From Cylicocyclus nassatus (lineage: Eukaryota; Nematoda; Chromadorea; Rhabditida; Strongylidae), in NCBI GenBank assembly GCA_958299035.1, contig CATQJL010000316.1:91658443-91722442 (forward strand): a stretch of 64,000 nucleotides of DNA, read 5' to 3'. Below, piece after piece: positions 50,901 to 61,900 of this stretch; within the stretch, counting starts at the first letter, position 1; every line of letters begins with the position of its first letter. The position numbers and the translations under genes were made by a program. The notes under the pieces are model-generated. The model was not told where the DNA came from. It saw nothing but the letters and a program-made list of their open reading frames with translations, and made no database searches.

Positions 50901-53900
50901 CATTAACTTACCTTCAGAGTATTAACACCTTGACGACAACGTGACCCTCATGCAGTGACTGCCACGTGGGACAATGTGAACAAAGTTAATCCATGACACA
51001 ATGTGTCATGGATTAACTTTCATCGAATGACGACTATCTTGATGTACATTCGTGTCAGAAATTCTCTTAGGCTCTGATTCTAGTGATTACCAGGGTTAAG
51101 CAAGGGGTGTGGCACACGATTGCTGGTTACGACCCCCCCCCCCTGATTGCCGTCTTAATAAGACCCCCCCCCAAAACTATACATTTAAGATAGCATTACT
51201 TGAAGGCCCTGTCAAACATAAAGGGCAACATATCCATAATTAGCATGTCAAATAACCCCTGTAGACAAAGTGTGAGCGAATTCTGAAGATTCAAGATACT
51301 AGGCTACCTAAGTGAAATGGTCAAATTCCAACATAGTTAACTTTGTTTCAAAGGTGAATTAGCTGTCCGTTTTTACATTCAAGACAAAGCACTACTCCTT
51401 CTTTGTCCACCTCAGGAATCTTGCTTCAGAAGACCTCCAAACTGTGGAATTAGAAGCCAACCAAAATCTCGTTTTTCCCATTTTTCGCTTTTGATCGCTG
51501 TGCTTTCACCAACTATTACTCAGAGCTAAGAAAATGAATCAGGCTCCAAACAGTCCTATGGAATCTACAAGGTTTAGCCTATCGATTCATATAAATAATG
51601 TCCGCTAAAATTGTTTTTTGATATAGTTAAGGGGGTGCGGCACACCCCCTCAAAAGCTGCGGCGGCCGCAGCTTTTAAGGGGGTGTGCCGCACCCCATTA
51701 ACTATGTCATAAAAACATTTTTAGCAAACTATGTTTATATGGATCGATAGCCTAGATCTCCTAGTTTTCACAGGAGTGATTTGAGCCTGATTCATTTTCT
51801 TAGCTCTGAGTAATAGTTGGTGAAAGCACAGCGATCAAAAGCGAAAAATGGGAAAAACGATTGGCTGGCTTCTAATTCCACAGTTTGGAGGTCTTCTGAA
51901 GCGGGATTCCTGAGGTGGACAAAGAAGGAGTAGTGCTTTGTCTTGAATGTAAAAACGGACAGCTAGTTCACCTTTGAAACAAAGTTAACCATGTTGGAAT
52001 TTGACCATTTCACTTAGGTAGCCTAGTATCTTGAATCTTCAGAATTCGCTCACACTTTGTCTACAGGGGTTATTTGACATGCTAATTATGGATAGGATAC
52101 GAATATCATGTTATCACTATTATCAGATTACCCAACTACGACCCCCTCCCTTTTTGAGTCCTCAATACGACCCCCAGGTGTGGCGTGCCACACCTCACGC
52201 TTGACCCTGGTGATTACTTCCGCATTTCTTTTATTATTATTATAATTATTACATGGGGAGATCCCATGTCTCACACAACAAACAAAGAACATCAAATACA
52301 AAAGAATGCATATACGAAGGTTGTAAAGAAAACAACAGCTTAAAACCCATATGTTAGTCACAACATACTCTTTTCTGCTTCTTAGAATTACCGTAGATTC
52401 ACTGTAGAATACGATTCGCGTAATTTTGGCTGAAAATTCTCAACTTTTTCGAGGAAGGCATTGTCCCACAAAGCAGGCAACTAAAAATACGCGTTGTTGT
52501 CAGTGTGTCAAAATATCTGTTTTTTTTTATATCGTTGCCACTGCTAAACCTTCTTCTCCACGAAAGGGGTTCATTCAAAATCGTTCCTCCTAAAGGAGAT
52601 ATATTCGCTTTTCCTTACCTATGCAAACGGAAAATATTGCGAAAATACTGGGACGATGCGAAAATACTGGGACGATAACAAAGCTAACATTTGATTCAAC
52701 GTCTTGGCTTCGAGAATACGAGCTCCGTCACATAATTAAGGCTAGCTAGTGATCAGAGCACTAGCGCGAGAGAGACGCAGGTGCGTTGCGAGTGCGAGCG
52801 GCCTCAATTACGTTACAAAGCCCCGCCTTCCCGAAGCCAAGCCAGTTGAATCAAATATTAAGTCTGCACTACTACATAAATCATGAGGGAAGGCGGCAAG
52901 GATAAATGTATTCGATAGCCTAAACTTAATTTCACAAAGATGATCTGAGACTGTTTGGTCTTCCCTAGTCTGAGACCTGCGAAAAATGGAACAAAAGCGA
53001 TTTTGGCTTGCTCTTGATTCCGTAGTTTGGAGTGGGTTTTTTAATGTGAGCAAAAGAATAGTAGTACTGTTCATTAAGTGCAAAAAAAGTTGTCAACTCA
53101 TCTCTAATAAATAACATGTTCGAAAATGACCTTTCATTGGGTGGCCCAATTTTTGGAAACCACAGAATTCCCTGAAACATGGCCCACATGGGTTATTTGA
53201 CATTTTATTACGAAAGCGATGCTCCTATGCTTTTAGGATTTTTTTGTTATGCTTCTTATAGGATAGTAGGCCAAAACACCGTGTGCTAGTATCCTGCACA
53301 ACGAGTCTATCTGACATTTGACATTTTGAATACAGGATTATTGCTAACATCAGTATCACTTCAATGACGATCTCTTCTGTATTTGGCCAAAGTCTAATAA
53401 ACAGGTAAAATTTGGAGCCAAAGACAAAAGTTTTTTGAACTAAAAATCGGAACTCCTCAAAATTCGTACGGACCCCCAACTTGGTCATTATGTAGTAGAC
53501 ACATACTACAGAATGCAGAATGCATTTACTGGATTTTCTCCGGGTTTCGAAATTAGAAATAAAAATTGAAAATGCAAGAATGTCGCTTTTTTCGCTTTTT
53601 TTAATGTTTCATTGGAATTTCTTGAATAGCAAGCCACATACAAAGGTAAAAGTTTGAGTTTATACTGGGCGGAGTTTGCCAATTTGTACTAGCTTTCCAT
53701 GCACGGAAAAATCATGAAGCATGAGTACTAAAATGACCAAGATGGAGGTGCATAGGATTTTTTTCGCATAAGACCTAGTTTCCAAGTGATGAAATTTCTC
53801 CGAGTTTGGCTTCAAATTTTATCTGGATCATGATTTAGGCTAATCTTTGGCAATCAATTTGTACAGCTTGCTTCTCTCGAGTGGTGCCCATGTCTGCCAG

Positions 53901-54343
53901 AAAAACTAAAAGAGCTTGATTTACTTAGAACAAGAATTAACTTCTGGGACGTTCTACTACAAAATCGGTTCAGGTACTGCGACTTCAAAAATCATCTTGG
54001 CAGTTACACCATAATAAAATACGAGAGTGATAACGATGGTGTTGTAAAAATAGCCTCGCAATTTAATAAACTGTTCGAGCAATCTGGAATCTCGAATTTC
54101 GAGCGCGGAATAATTGAGGAAGAGCTTTTGAGTGAGTTGCGTGGAGCATAACGAGGTGATGAACGTGTCGAATGTTCTGTTTTAGAAGGATCAACATTAC
54201 ATTCGACTCATGGCTCCAAAGAAGTGTCTCTTGTAAGGGAATTGATACTATCCGATCAGGAAATGCTTATGAAAATAAGCGAAATTTATTATCACGATTT
54301 CATAATCTTCGGTTTTCCTCTTCCTATTCTGCAAAACACTTGA
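42000..54343 (+). CDS. Carbohydrate sulfotransferase, nematode Sulfotransfer_2 type
   Basis: Exons: 42000-42093, 42277-42380, 42441-42583, 43480-43617, 53839-54131, 54186-54343; 930 nt, 309 aa, all phases consistent. Family role: transfer of sulfate from PAPS to glycans in the Golgi lumen. Residues 5-31 are a hydrophobic signal anchor (type II). Next come LPPFIRF, then CQIEKVMTTI (76-85), the 5'-phosphosulfate-binding loop region with K80. VVRDPIERLISGF (142-154) is the 3'-phosphate loop, followed by VDKCL. The C-terminal part has YCDF..HLGSYTIIKYES, then LHSTHGSKEV and YYHDFIIFGFPLP, as in C. elegans homologues. The start is the first ATG of the anchor. The least certain part is the start of exon 5: acceptor TTTAG at 53838 fits the phase and gives 45 residues including WCPC. 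A later acceptor at 53973 also fits the phase but shortens the protein. The usual CYGC..CF segment is not clearly present. Intron 4 is 10.2 kb of nested transposons. Confidence 0.82.
43203..43405 (-). other. Antisense open segment with splice-like ends in sulfotransferase intron 3
   Basis: On the minus strand a 67-codon open stretch lies between TTTTCCAG (before 43405) and CAG|GTGACT (after 43203). It has protein-like composition, containing ARQNLVFRLVWLDPSAEFE and ENIYVPLRSPRECDCARLR. No domain is recognised and no partner exon was found within 1 kb on either side. It could be an orphan exon, a gene fragment or chance. Confidence 0.3.
43856..44087. mobile_element. 232-bp hAT-like MITE (CAGGGCTCGGCACGAGC)
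   Basis: It starts CAGGGCTCGGCACGAGCTGG and ends GGTGCCAGGCCCTG, with an exact 8-bp duplication CTCCCAAA on both sides (43848-43855, 44088-44095). A related left end (CAGGGCTCGGTACGAGCTGG) occurs at 3608, and GCCAGCTGGCAC blocks near 3990-4040 look like remains of the same family. Confidence 0.75.
46006..47749. mobile_element. hAT-like element 3 inserted in the palindrome's left arm
   Basis: CAGGGTTGAGC and GCTCAACCCTT ends with an exact 8-bp duplication ATTATAAT (45998-46005, 47750-47757). The palindrome's right arm at about 50017-50026 has a single ATTATAAT (inverted), which is the empty site. A CCCTCAAAAGCTCAGG hairpin is at about 46380-46420. Minus-strand frame 46724-46924 (66 codons) is unexplained. 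It contains the Harbinger-like copy at 47012-47668. Confidence 0.75.
47012..47668. mobile_element. Harbinger-like element nested in hAT-like element 3
   Basis: Ends GGGCCGCATGCACTAAC and its inverse, TTA on both sides (47009-47011, 47669-47671). It is 657 bp and closely similar to the copy at 18728-19437, including the GGAGTTTCGAAAC and TTCTCGCTCC blocks. Confidence 0.7.
51091..52209. mobile_element. hAT-like element 2, uninterrupted copy
   Basis: CAGGGTTAAGC to GCTTGACCCTG with an exact 8-bp duplication GTGATTAC (51083-51090, 52210-52217). It is 1119 bp and nearly all palindrome around a GGGGGTGCGGCACACCCCC hairpin at about 51632-51698. It carries runs of 9-13 C near both ends. Same family as 17675-19501. 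Confidence 0.75.
52690..52855. mobile_element. MITE, TTTGATTCAACTGG family, copy 4
   Basis: TTTGATTCAACGTCTTGGCT at the left and GCCAAGCCAGTTGAATCAAA at the right. It shares the GAGAGAGACGCAGGTGCGT core. 166 bp, in sulfotransferase intron 4. Confidence 0.65.
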
Positions 54344-54446
54344 ATGGCATGAACAATTTATTTATTGTGAGTAGGGATCGATTAAGGTATCTTTCAAATT
54401 CACTGCAGGTTGTTTAACACAATTGCCAGTTTTGTTTGGAATAATA

Positions 54447-55590
54447 TTAGGTTGTCCCGAAAGTTCCGTCGTTTCATTTTCAAAAATTTGTAACCTTGAA
54501 AGCAACGGATTTGCATCCTTGTACTTATATTTGAAAAGTAAGTCTTTCGCTTCCAAACACTTTTCTTCTTAGCTTCTAATACGCACTGACTGCAGAGATA
54601 AAAATGGAAAAAGAAGACCATATAAACTTTTATCATTTTAAGTTAGGTGGCCAAAAACATGTACCGCTGCGAAAAATTCTGAAAACGTAAGCACATAGGT
54701 TTTCTGACTTGCTCTTTACAACTGTGAAATTGTGCTGTTTGAATGCGTCTGTAAAAAGTTGTGATCTTCGAGAATAGTGACATATTGATTAGTTTTGGCA
54801 TTTTCTGTAGTAGAATAGTGACATATTGATTAGTTTTGGCATTTTCTGTAGTAGAATAGTGACATATTGATTAGTTTTGGCATTTTCTGTAGTAAAGTCG
54901 AAAATCGTAACTTTCTACAGACGCATTCAAACAGCACAAACTTTTCACTGTCGCATAGAACAGGTCAAAAACCTATGTATCGTCTGCGCCCCGGAGAGGT
55001 TCCCATAGGTACCACGTCATCTCGCTGCCTTTCGCACTTTTGAACGTGTTAACCTCGGGCACTTCCGTTGAAACCTCAAGAGAAACGTGTCAAAAAGAGC
55101 GAAAGGCAGCGTCGCATCACGTACGCACGCTGGTTCACATGGGAACCTCTCTGGGGCGCAGACGGTATGTTCGGCTCCCAGATTCGTGTGGAGGTGTATT
55201 GCAGACTTTGCCTGATAATACATGTAAACTTGCTAAACCTCCACGTCATAGCATTGCTTTTCGTAATCTCTCGCTAGCAAAAACCGCTACGCGGTGAGTT
55301 GGCAAGACTCCACCTCCACACGAATCTGGGAGCCGATGATACTTACGTTTTCAGAATTTTGCGCAGCATACATGGTTTTGGCCACCTAATTTGAAATGAT
55401 AAAAGCTTACATGGTCTTCCTTTTCCATTTTTATCTCTGCAGTCAGCGTGTATTAGAAGCTAGAAAGAAAAGTGTTCGAAAGCGAAAGACTTACTCTTTC
55501 AAATATAATTACAAGGATGCAAATTTATTGAGATACCGCAAAGTTACAAATTTTCAAAAATGAAACGACAGGACTTTCGGGACAACCTAA
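54447..55590. mobile_element. 1144-bp mariner-like element (TTAGGTTGTCCCGAAAG)
   Basis: TTAGGTTGTCCCGAAAGTTC and the inverse of its right end delimit it, with TA on both sides. Arms of about 240 bp are inverted copies (54447-54690, 55350-55590). The interior has a 41-bp triplication and a second inverted pair around CGCTGCCTTTCGC. It begins 103 bp after the sulfotransferase stop. Confidence 0.7.
54771..54893 (+). repeat. 41-bp tandem triplication
   Basis: Three identical 41-bp units starting AGAATAGTGACATATTG at 54771, 54812 and 54853. They lie inside the mariner-like element, with no counterpart array in its other arm, so they arose after the element's insertion or in this copy. Confidence 0.9.
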
Positions 55591-55592
55591 TA

Positions 55593-56958
55593 ATAGGTTG
55601 TCCGGAAATGTCGCATGGCATTCTACCGCGACGAATGACCACAAAAAACAGCGAAAAGGGGTATCATTTGATAGAGCAAAGCAAGCTCTACAAGGTAATT
55701 TACACATTTCCGTTGAAATCTTGCTCCACCTGAAGTTTGAATTCAAGATATACAAAATTTCAGATACCCGAGAGATCGTATCTCCATTCATAGACGTCTT
55801 GGAGATCTCCAATTTGCACAGGCATGTACTCTCCATACTAGATATTCACCTGTATTGTTTGTGGTAATTTTCCATGGCTACAGTACGTCAAACAAAAATA
55901 GGTCAAAAGTGCGAATATGTCGCGTTTTTCGCGTTTTTTGCAAACAATTTGATTTTTTCTCGAAAACTAGGGCTTGTCTAAAGCTGAAAATTCATAGTTA
56001 TGCTTCCAAAGGTTCCTACTACAGAATCATCCATGTGAGAGAAGCACGAGATTGCTTTGGCAAAAATATGCTGAATTTCGTTTTCTCAATTTTCAGCCAT
56101 GGAAGAATCGCGAAAATGTGCATACGAGTGTCTCGAGCGAGTCTATGCGTGAGCAAGTTAGGGGTTCCCAGGACTTTTCTGAACGAAGATACGATTTTTC
56201 TCGTTTCTTTGAATCTTGAGTGCCTTATGAAATTTGGCTCCAAACTTCAGGCAAATCAAACCTGGCGCGAAGGTTCGAGCTTCGTTTTGTAGAGTTTGCT
56301 CTGATCTATCGGCTGATGCCCCACTTACTTAACGTTGACGACAGTGCCGCGCAATGGTGCGCGGCAGGCAGTCTGTCCCTGTGGACGACGCCGCGCAATG
56401 GTGCGCGGCGGCCTTAATTTCAATACTATCTGTCCAATCCTCTCACTTTTTGTTCATATAATCAACATAGGCTCGGATATACTTCATGTATTAGCTCCGC
56501 CCCTTTTGGCAAACTCCGCCCACTCCTATGCCTCCCACAAGAGCCATTTTTGTTCATAAAAAGCATGGATAAGGCCGTAAATGAACGCAAAGACCTCAAA
56601 CAAATTTCAGCCAGGCCCGCACACATTCAGGCAAGCTCCGCCCCCTGAGTGGCAAGCCCCGCCCACTTTTCCAAAGTGCCGGAATTTGCACGGATTCATT
56701 GATTTTGGGCGATTTCCAGCATTTTTGAAAAGTGGGCGGGGCTTGCAAAAAGTGGGCGGAGCCGCCCCGCCCACCTGCATTTTTGTATCTCACGCATAGA
56801 TGCATGCATACATACATGCAGCCAGCTGTGAAAGTGCCGGGAAACGGTTCGTCCACAGGGACAGACCTTCAAGAAATGGCTCGTCGTCAACGTGTTAATC
56901 GCACCCTGCTGCGATGCATGATAAAACACGATGCGACATTATTTTCCGGACAATCTAA
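55593..56958. mobile_element. 1366-bp mariner-like element (TAGGTTGTCCGGAAA)
   Basis: ATAGGTTGTCCGGAAATGTC on the left pairs with the inverse of TTTCCGGACAATCTAA on the right, with TA at both ends. It directly abuts the previous element, sharing one TA (55591-55592). The interior carries a duplicated GCCGCGCAATGGTGCGCGGC hairpin (56348, 56390) and CCGCCCAC-rich repeats. Confidence 0.6.
56795..56915. repeat. Dispersed 110-bp repeat, copy 1 (copy 2 at 58508-58620)
   Basis: CATAGATGCATGC, ACATACATGCAGCCAG, AAACGG.TCGTCCAC and ATGGCTCGTCGT occur in the same order and spacing at 58508-58620. Both copies are preceded by CCGCCC or CCGTCC motifs. Probably part of a larger dispersed element. Confidence 0.6.
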
Positions 56959-58984
56959 TACAAAGAGAACTAAAGCATTTGCAAGATTTAGACTCTATCA
57001 TCGACCACGAGATAAAGCTTTGTTTAACCAAGTAATTAGTTAGACTATTGATGACTACGCTTCTTTGCCTTGTCTGCAGATAATGCCATCCGAAAGGATC
57101 AACCACAATTAGACCTGCACACAATTAATCTGAGTTTTTTTTTTTGAAGGTTACTGACCATTGCTCTTTGTTATCGTTTGTCTGTTCTTGAGGATGTTGT
57201 TGTGATGAATAAAAGCATAAATAGGTTTCGTATGGAGATACATTACTCTGCAGCTTCAAAAAGTGATGTTGCGATGAGATTGTTGATGAGAACGTGTACT
57301 TCATGTTAGCCAGCCCCTCTTTTGGCAGACTCCGCCCACTCCATTGTCTTCTACGAGAGGAAGAGGCCATAGGCCTAGGGCATAGTGGTCACGATTCCGT
57401 CGCGCTGCTATTTCTATGAAACGACAAGTGTTACGCACTAACTGCATGCCCTCGTGCCTGCTGCAACAGTTGTAGTAGTCGTCCGGCGCGACGGATCGCA
57501 CACCCTTTTTGGCTAGGGCATACTTGTCAGCGATAATCGCCGCGATTTCGGCAACCCAGTGATGTCGCGTCGCGCGCGCTGCATTGGCGATTGGGCGATA
57601 TCGCTGAGGTGCGAGAGGAATCATGAGAATTTTTTATAGACACGCGTTGATGTTTCGCTTAATTTTGTTCAAAAAAGAGATGAAACTTGTTTGAAGTAGT
57701 TGTACAAAGATACTTCTAGTTTCGACGCCTTCTCCTACCATAAATAATTTTTGACGAGATAATTTTTTGAAGTGTTTTCCGGATGATTATTGTGTTGGAG
57801 TCTGGCCTTTCGCAAAGTAAATACACATTATCGCTTTGTTTGTTTGCATATTCTAACGTTTCGCTATCTTTATGAATACAAGAGAATTCTCGTCCTTATT
57901 AGTGCACCAACACCAAACGGTTACGCTTGTTTTCGCTATCTTCGCAGTGATGCTGTCCTTCAGGTTTTAAGAAGGCGTTTGATGTGGGTCTTTGCTAAAG
58001 CACTACAAAATACACGTACTAGCTTTGACGAGATAATTTTTCCCCTATAAATTTGGTGAAAGGTGTCTTAATAGTAGTTGTTGGTTCGCAGAGGCCAACG
58101 TTCCCAGGTGAGATTCACTATGCTAAGGATTGGCAACCTCGTGAGAAGTGGACTTGTTGAAAGGTGAGCAAAATGTGAGAATTCTTTGTACTCGATTTTA
58201 TCACGATCGGCATGAGGTCTCTATGCTAAGAGTGAAGTGAGTGGAATAACGCATATCGCACGAGAACAGTCTGCTCAGTTTGCGTGCATCTGCCCTGTGT
58301 GTGCAAAGATATGAAATCGCGAGCACTATGCCCGTGCACGCGCGACGGACGATTTCGTCTTCTCGCTTCGTCGCAGCGATGAAATCACGACGACGAAATC
58401 GCGATCACTATGCCGTTGCCACAAATGACCGCGAAACCTCAAGCGACTTCAACCTCGCCTCCGCCCCTCGGTGGCAAGCTCCGTCCACTTGTAACTCTTC
58501 TCTTCTCCATAGATGCATGCTTACATACATGCAGCCAGGCGTAAAAATGCAGGAAAACGGCTCGTCCACCAGGACAAACACTAAAAAATGGCTCGTCGTT
58601 AATGTGTTGAATGCAGTGCTTTAATAGGTAGTACTGGACAATTAGAAAATTTTGGACGATTTTGTTTCAGTAGCGCGTTTAATATTCTAACCCAAAAAAC
58701 GCTCATAACTCGGCGTCCAGAGGCGTTTGACAGTAACGAAGACAGTGTTAGAATCATCGTTCAATGTTCTCAGAAGTGGTCTAGGAGTCGTCTGGAAAGG
58801 CCACTTCGACTACAAAGACTTTCTTTGTGAGTTGAGGCATCCTGACTAGTTCCCATGTAAGCTTATGGGTCCAGATTTCCCTAGGTTCTGCCTTCAACAG
58901 CACTGTAGTTGTAAGGGAGTAAATCATTCCTTTTTCATTAATAGGATTATTATCATTGTTATTTGTAGATAGAATAACAGCAAT

Positions 58985-61900
58985 TCAATCAAGATCATCG
59001 AAATTGTCAACAGCTAGCCGTTTCGGAGTTTCCTTCTGTGGTGTATCTGCGATGTCAGATTCTTCGGCGGTCTCATATGCATCTTCCTGGAACATGAACA
59101 ATAAGAAGAATGCGTAATGTTAGAGTCCATTGAGATACTTTCCGCAACCTTCCAAAGAATATTGTATTACCTCGGATCTTGCTCCACCTGTGGCATTTGG
59201 TTCAAAATCAGAATCAGAAAATATATCATCTTCTTCTTCTTTCCTCTCACCCAATACTCCTGCAATATGAATAATTAGACTAGAAACAGCCATTACACGC
59301 TCGAGTGAACCAATTTCTCACCTTTCAAAATGTTGCCAAACAGTCCTCCAAAGGGATCATTTTTTCTAGAAACAGGGCGACCAAAAAATATGTGCCCAAT
59401 CCTATCGATATAACTGTAGTAACTTGGATCACTATCTAGGTGAGGTCTATAAACCCCAACTATATGGTCGAAAAGATTTTCCTGAACACTCGTATTGGCG
59501 AGATTAGCGAAACTGGAATACTCCTACATCGTGCAAGGTGAGGGCGTTGCAGAGTAAGCGTAAAAAATTCAAAATTTCATGTCGAGAGTCCGTGCTCTGT
59601 GCTGTAGTGTCCAGCGACGACATATAAGCAGCTAGCAGTTTGGAAGACGTCTGCACTCGATGCATAGCCAGAAGCTGGAATGTATATTTCGAGTTATTTA
59701 AAACTGACATCGATGAGAGGCGGTGTTCGATTATGAGGTTGTACGTTATAAACATCAACTTATGGTCCTCGACAAAAAAATCAAAAGAGTTGAGACTGCA
59801 TTTAGTTACTTATAAATAGTTATGGATATCATAACATGTGGATTTCTTCAAACTACGCCGCTGTAGCTGCGCTGGCCATTACGCCGGTGCCACCGTAGGT
59901 AGCGCCGGTTTATAGTGTTTCGTTTATGATTCATCAAAATTGTCACTCAATTCGGACCTAGTACTCTTACTTAGTGATGGTCCGCATGCAATCTTCATAG
60001 TCGGAAAACTTTGACAAATTTGTCATTGTTGTGCATTGCGTTGCCTCAACCCAAAACAAAATTTTAGAGAAAAATTTTCTTTTACTTTTATTTCAGCCAA
60101 GACTCACTTCTTGTGTGCTCCAAAAACATGCTTTTCGTGTCTCTTCCATTAGATTGCTTAGGAATAAGCGTTGTGATCAGTGAGTCAAGTTTTTGTCACT
60201 TGTGTCGTTTTCGCGGAGTGTATGACATTAACTACAATCTAATCTGACTAAAATTTTTATAGAAAATGTCCACATATGTACAAGTCTTTTTTTGTATGAT
60301 CACGCCAAAATCAACCCAAGTTTATGCATAAAAATGCTGAATTCGTCACAATTTTGGCCTCTAAAAGATCGCCTTGGGAGGATCATGACGACGTAGAACA
60401 GAGCAACACGAAAAAGAGACTAGCTGGGTCCGGAATGAATTATGACCAATCTGATGAAACTTAAAGAAACCAGTATAAGTCGGCAGTCCGGTACCAGCCG
60501 GCATCAGCATATGCTTGTAGCAATTTGTTCGCACATACAGGGTGTTTGAAAAGTTCGTGTCCTCAAGTATTTCCAGTTTAAATTTTGACGCGCTTTTTGT
60601 TCTATTGTGCTCATTAGGCCTAGAAACCATTAATTCAGTAAAACCAGCTTTCCTTTTGGTTTTTTAGTTTTTTTAAATTAGATTGAAACACATCAATATA
60701 GCTTTCCAAACCACTTTCCTTGAAACGCTTGTTACAAAGAAGGAAACATGATTCACAGAAAACTAGGTGTACATTCTGAAAGCTCTTTCATTAAGGTTTC
60801 TTACATGTGATTTTGATTTTCGTAGAAGTTAGATCGTTTTTGAAATACCGTGCCTTGAAATAAAGAGATCGAGTTTCAGGATTTTTTCATCAACAAAGCA
60901 CAGCACCGAAATTTTTTTTACTTTATCTTTAAGACCTTCACAAGCGTGCAAAATTTTTGAAAATAAGTACAACGAAGGCCAGAGAATTGTGCTTGTTTTC
61001 AAATACAAATACATGTTAAAATAAGACCTCCAAATTTTTTTAAACTAAAAAAATTTCAACGCAAACTGGTGCCGCGACTGTCTGCTGTGATTCAGCACAT
61101 GAAAAAATCTTCGTTAGCAAGCTACTGAAGAACTTTTGTTATACGAAGAAAGTGTAACTCTAGGACTATTTGTAGTAAAAAAATCAAAAGCTGTTTTTCT
61201 TTTTCGGGGTTGAAAAAAAGAACCAATCAGATAACGCACTCTCCAAGGAAGCTGAAAAAAATGTCTACTTCGAAATTTTTTAGGGTATCTTGAGGCAAAA
61301 AATATTTTTCTTTGTTGATTCAGTGGTTTCTAGTTTTGGCGAACACGCATAGCAAAAATCGAGTTAGCAGTCGCAGTTGATGTGCTTAAGGACACGAACT
61401 TTTCAAACACCCTGTATCTCCAATTATCCTGCTGCTTACGTATTGGTGAGCAAAACTTTGCAGTTTCATTCACTTTCTCTTATAAGTTTTCGTAACTATA
61501 CCCAAATTTCTCTATTTTGTTAATTATTGTACCTTTCTTGGGAACTACTGATGAGGTACACAGTTGGTAAGAAGGGTGCAAGAACTACCACTATAGTTCT
61601 TAGGAAGTCAGATGAATTAGACTCGCGTTCTGAGATGAGACGCATATATTTGGAATCAGCTTCGAACGCTGATTCCAAACATACTGTCCTTAGCTGCAGT
61701 GCATTACTATGAAGCGAGTTATGACCTTTTTTCTGCACGAAACCGGCACATTATTTAACATGAGGAAGTTGCCTGTAAATGGAAATCTGCCTTAAAACGT
61801 GCTGGGATACCAAAATAATATCAGATTGAGTCTTTCGTCATTGACATGGAACTCAATGCAGTCAATCAGCACTTGAATGATGATACCGCAATGCCAGTAG

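Larger units (their letters stand above)
54344..58984. other. Convergent intergenic region between sulfotransferase and GET4
   Basis: The two genes are convergent. The interval is occupied mainly by two abutting mariner-like elements (54447-55590 and 55593-56958), then a stretch with CCGCCCAC-rich repeats and a second copy of a 110-bp repeat near 58508. No AATAAA was found close to either stop codon. No gene is recognised. Confidence 0.5.

Noticed and set aside
54362..54636. Minus-strand frames over the mariner-like left arm
   Set aside because: Shadow frames within a terminal inverted repeat; the inverse arm gives matching frames.
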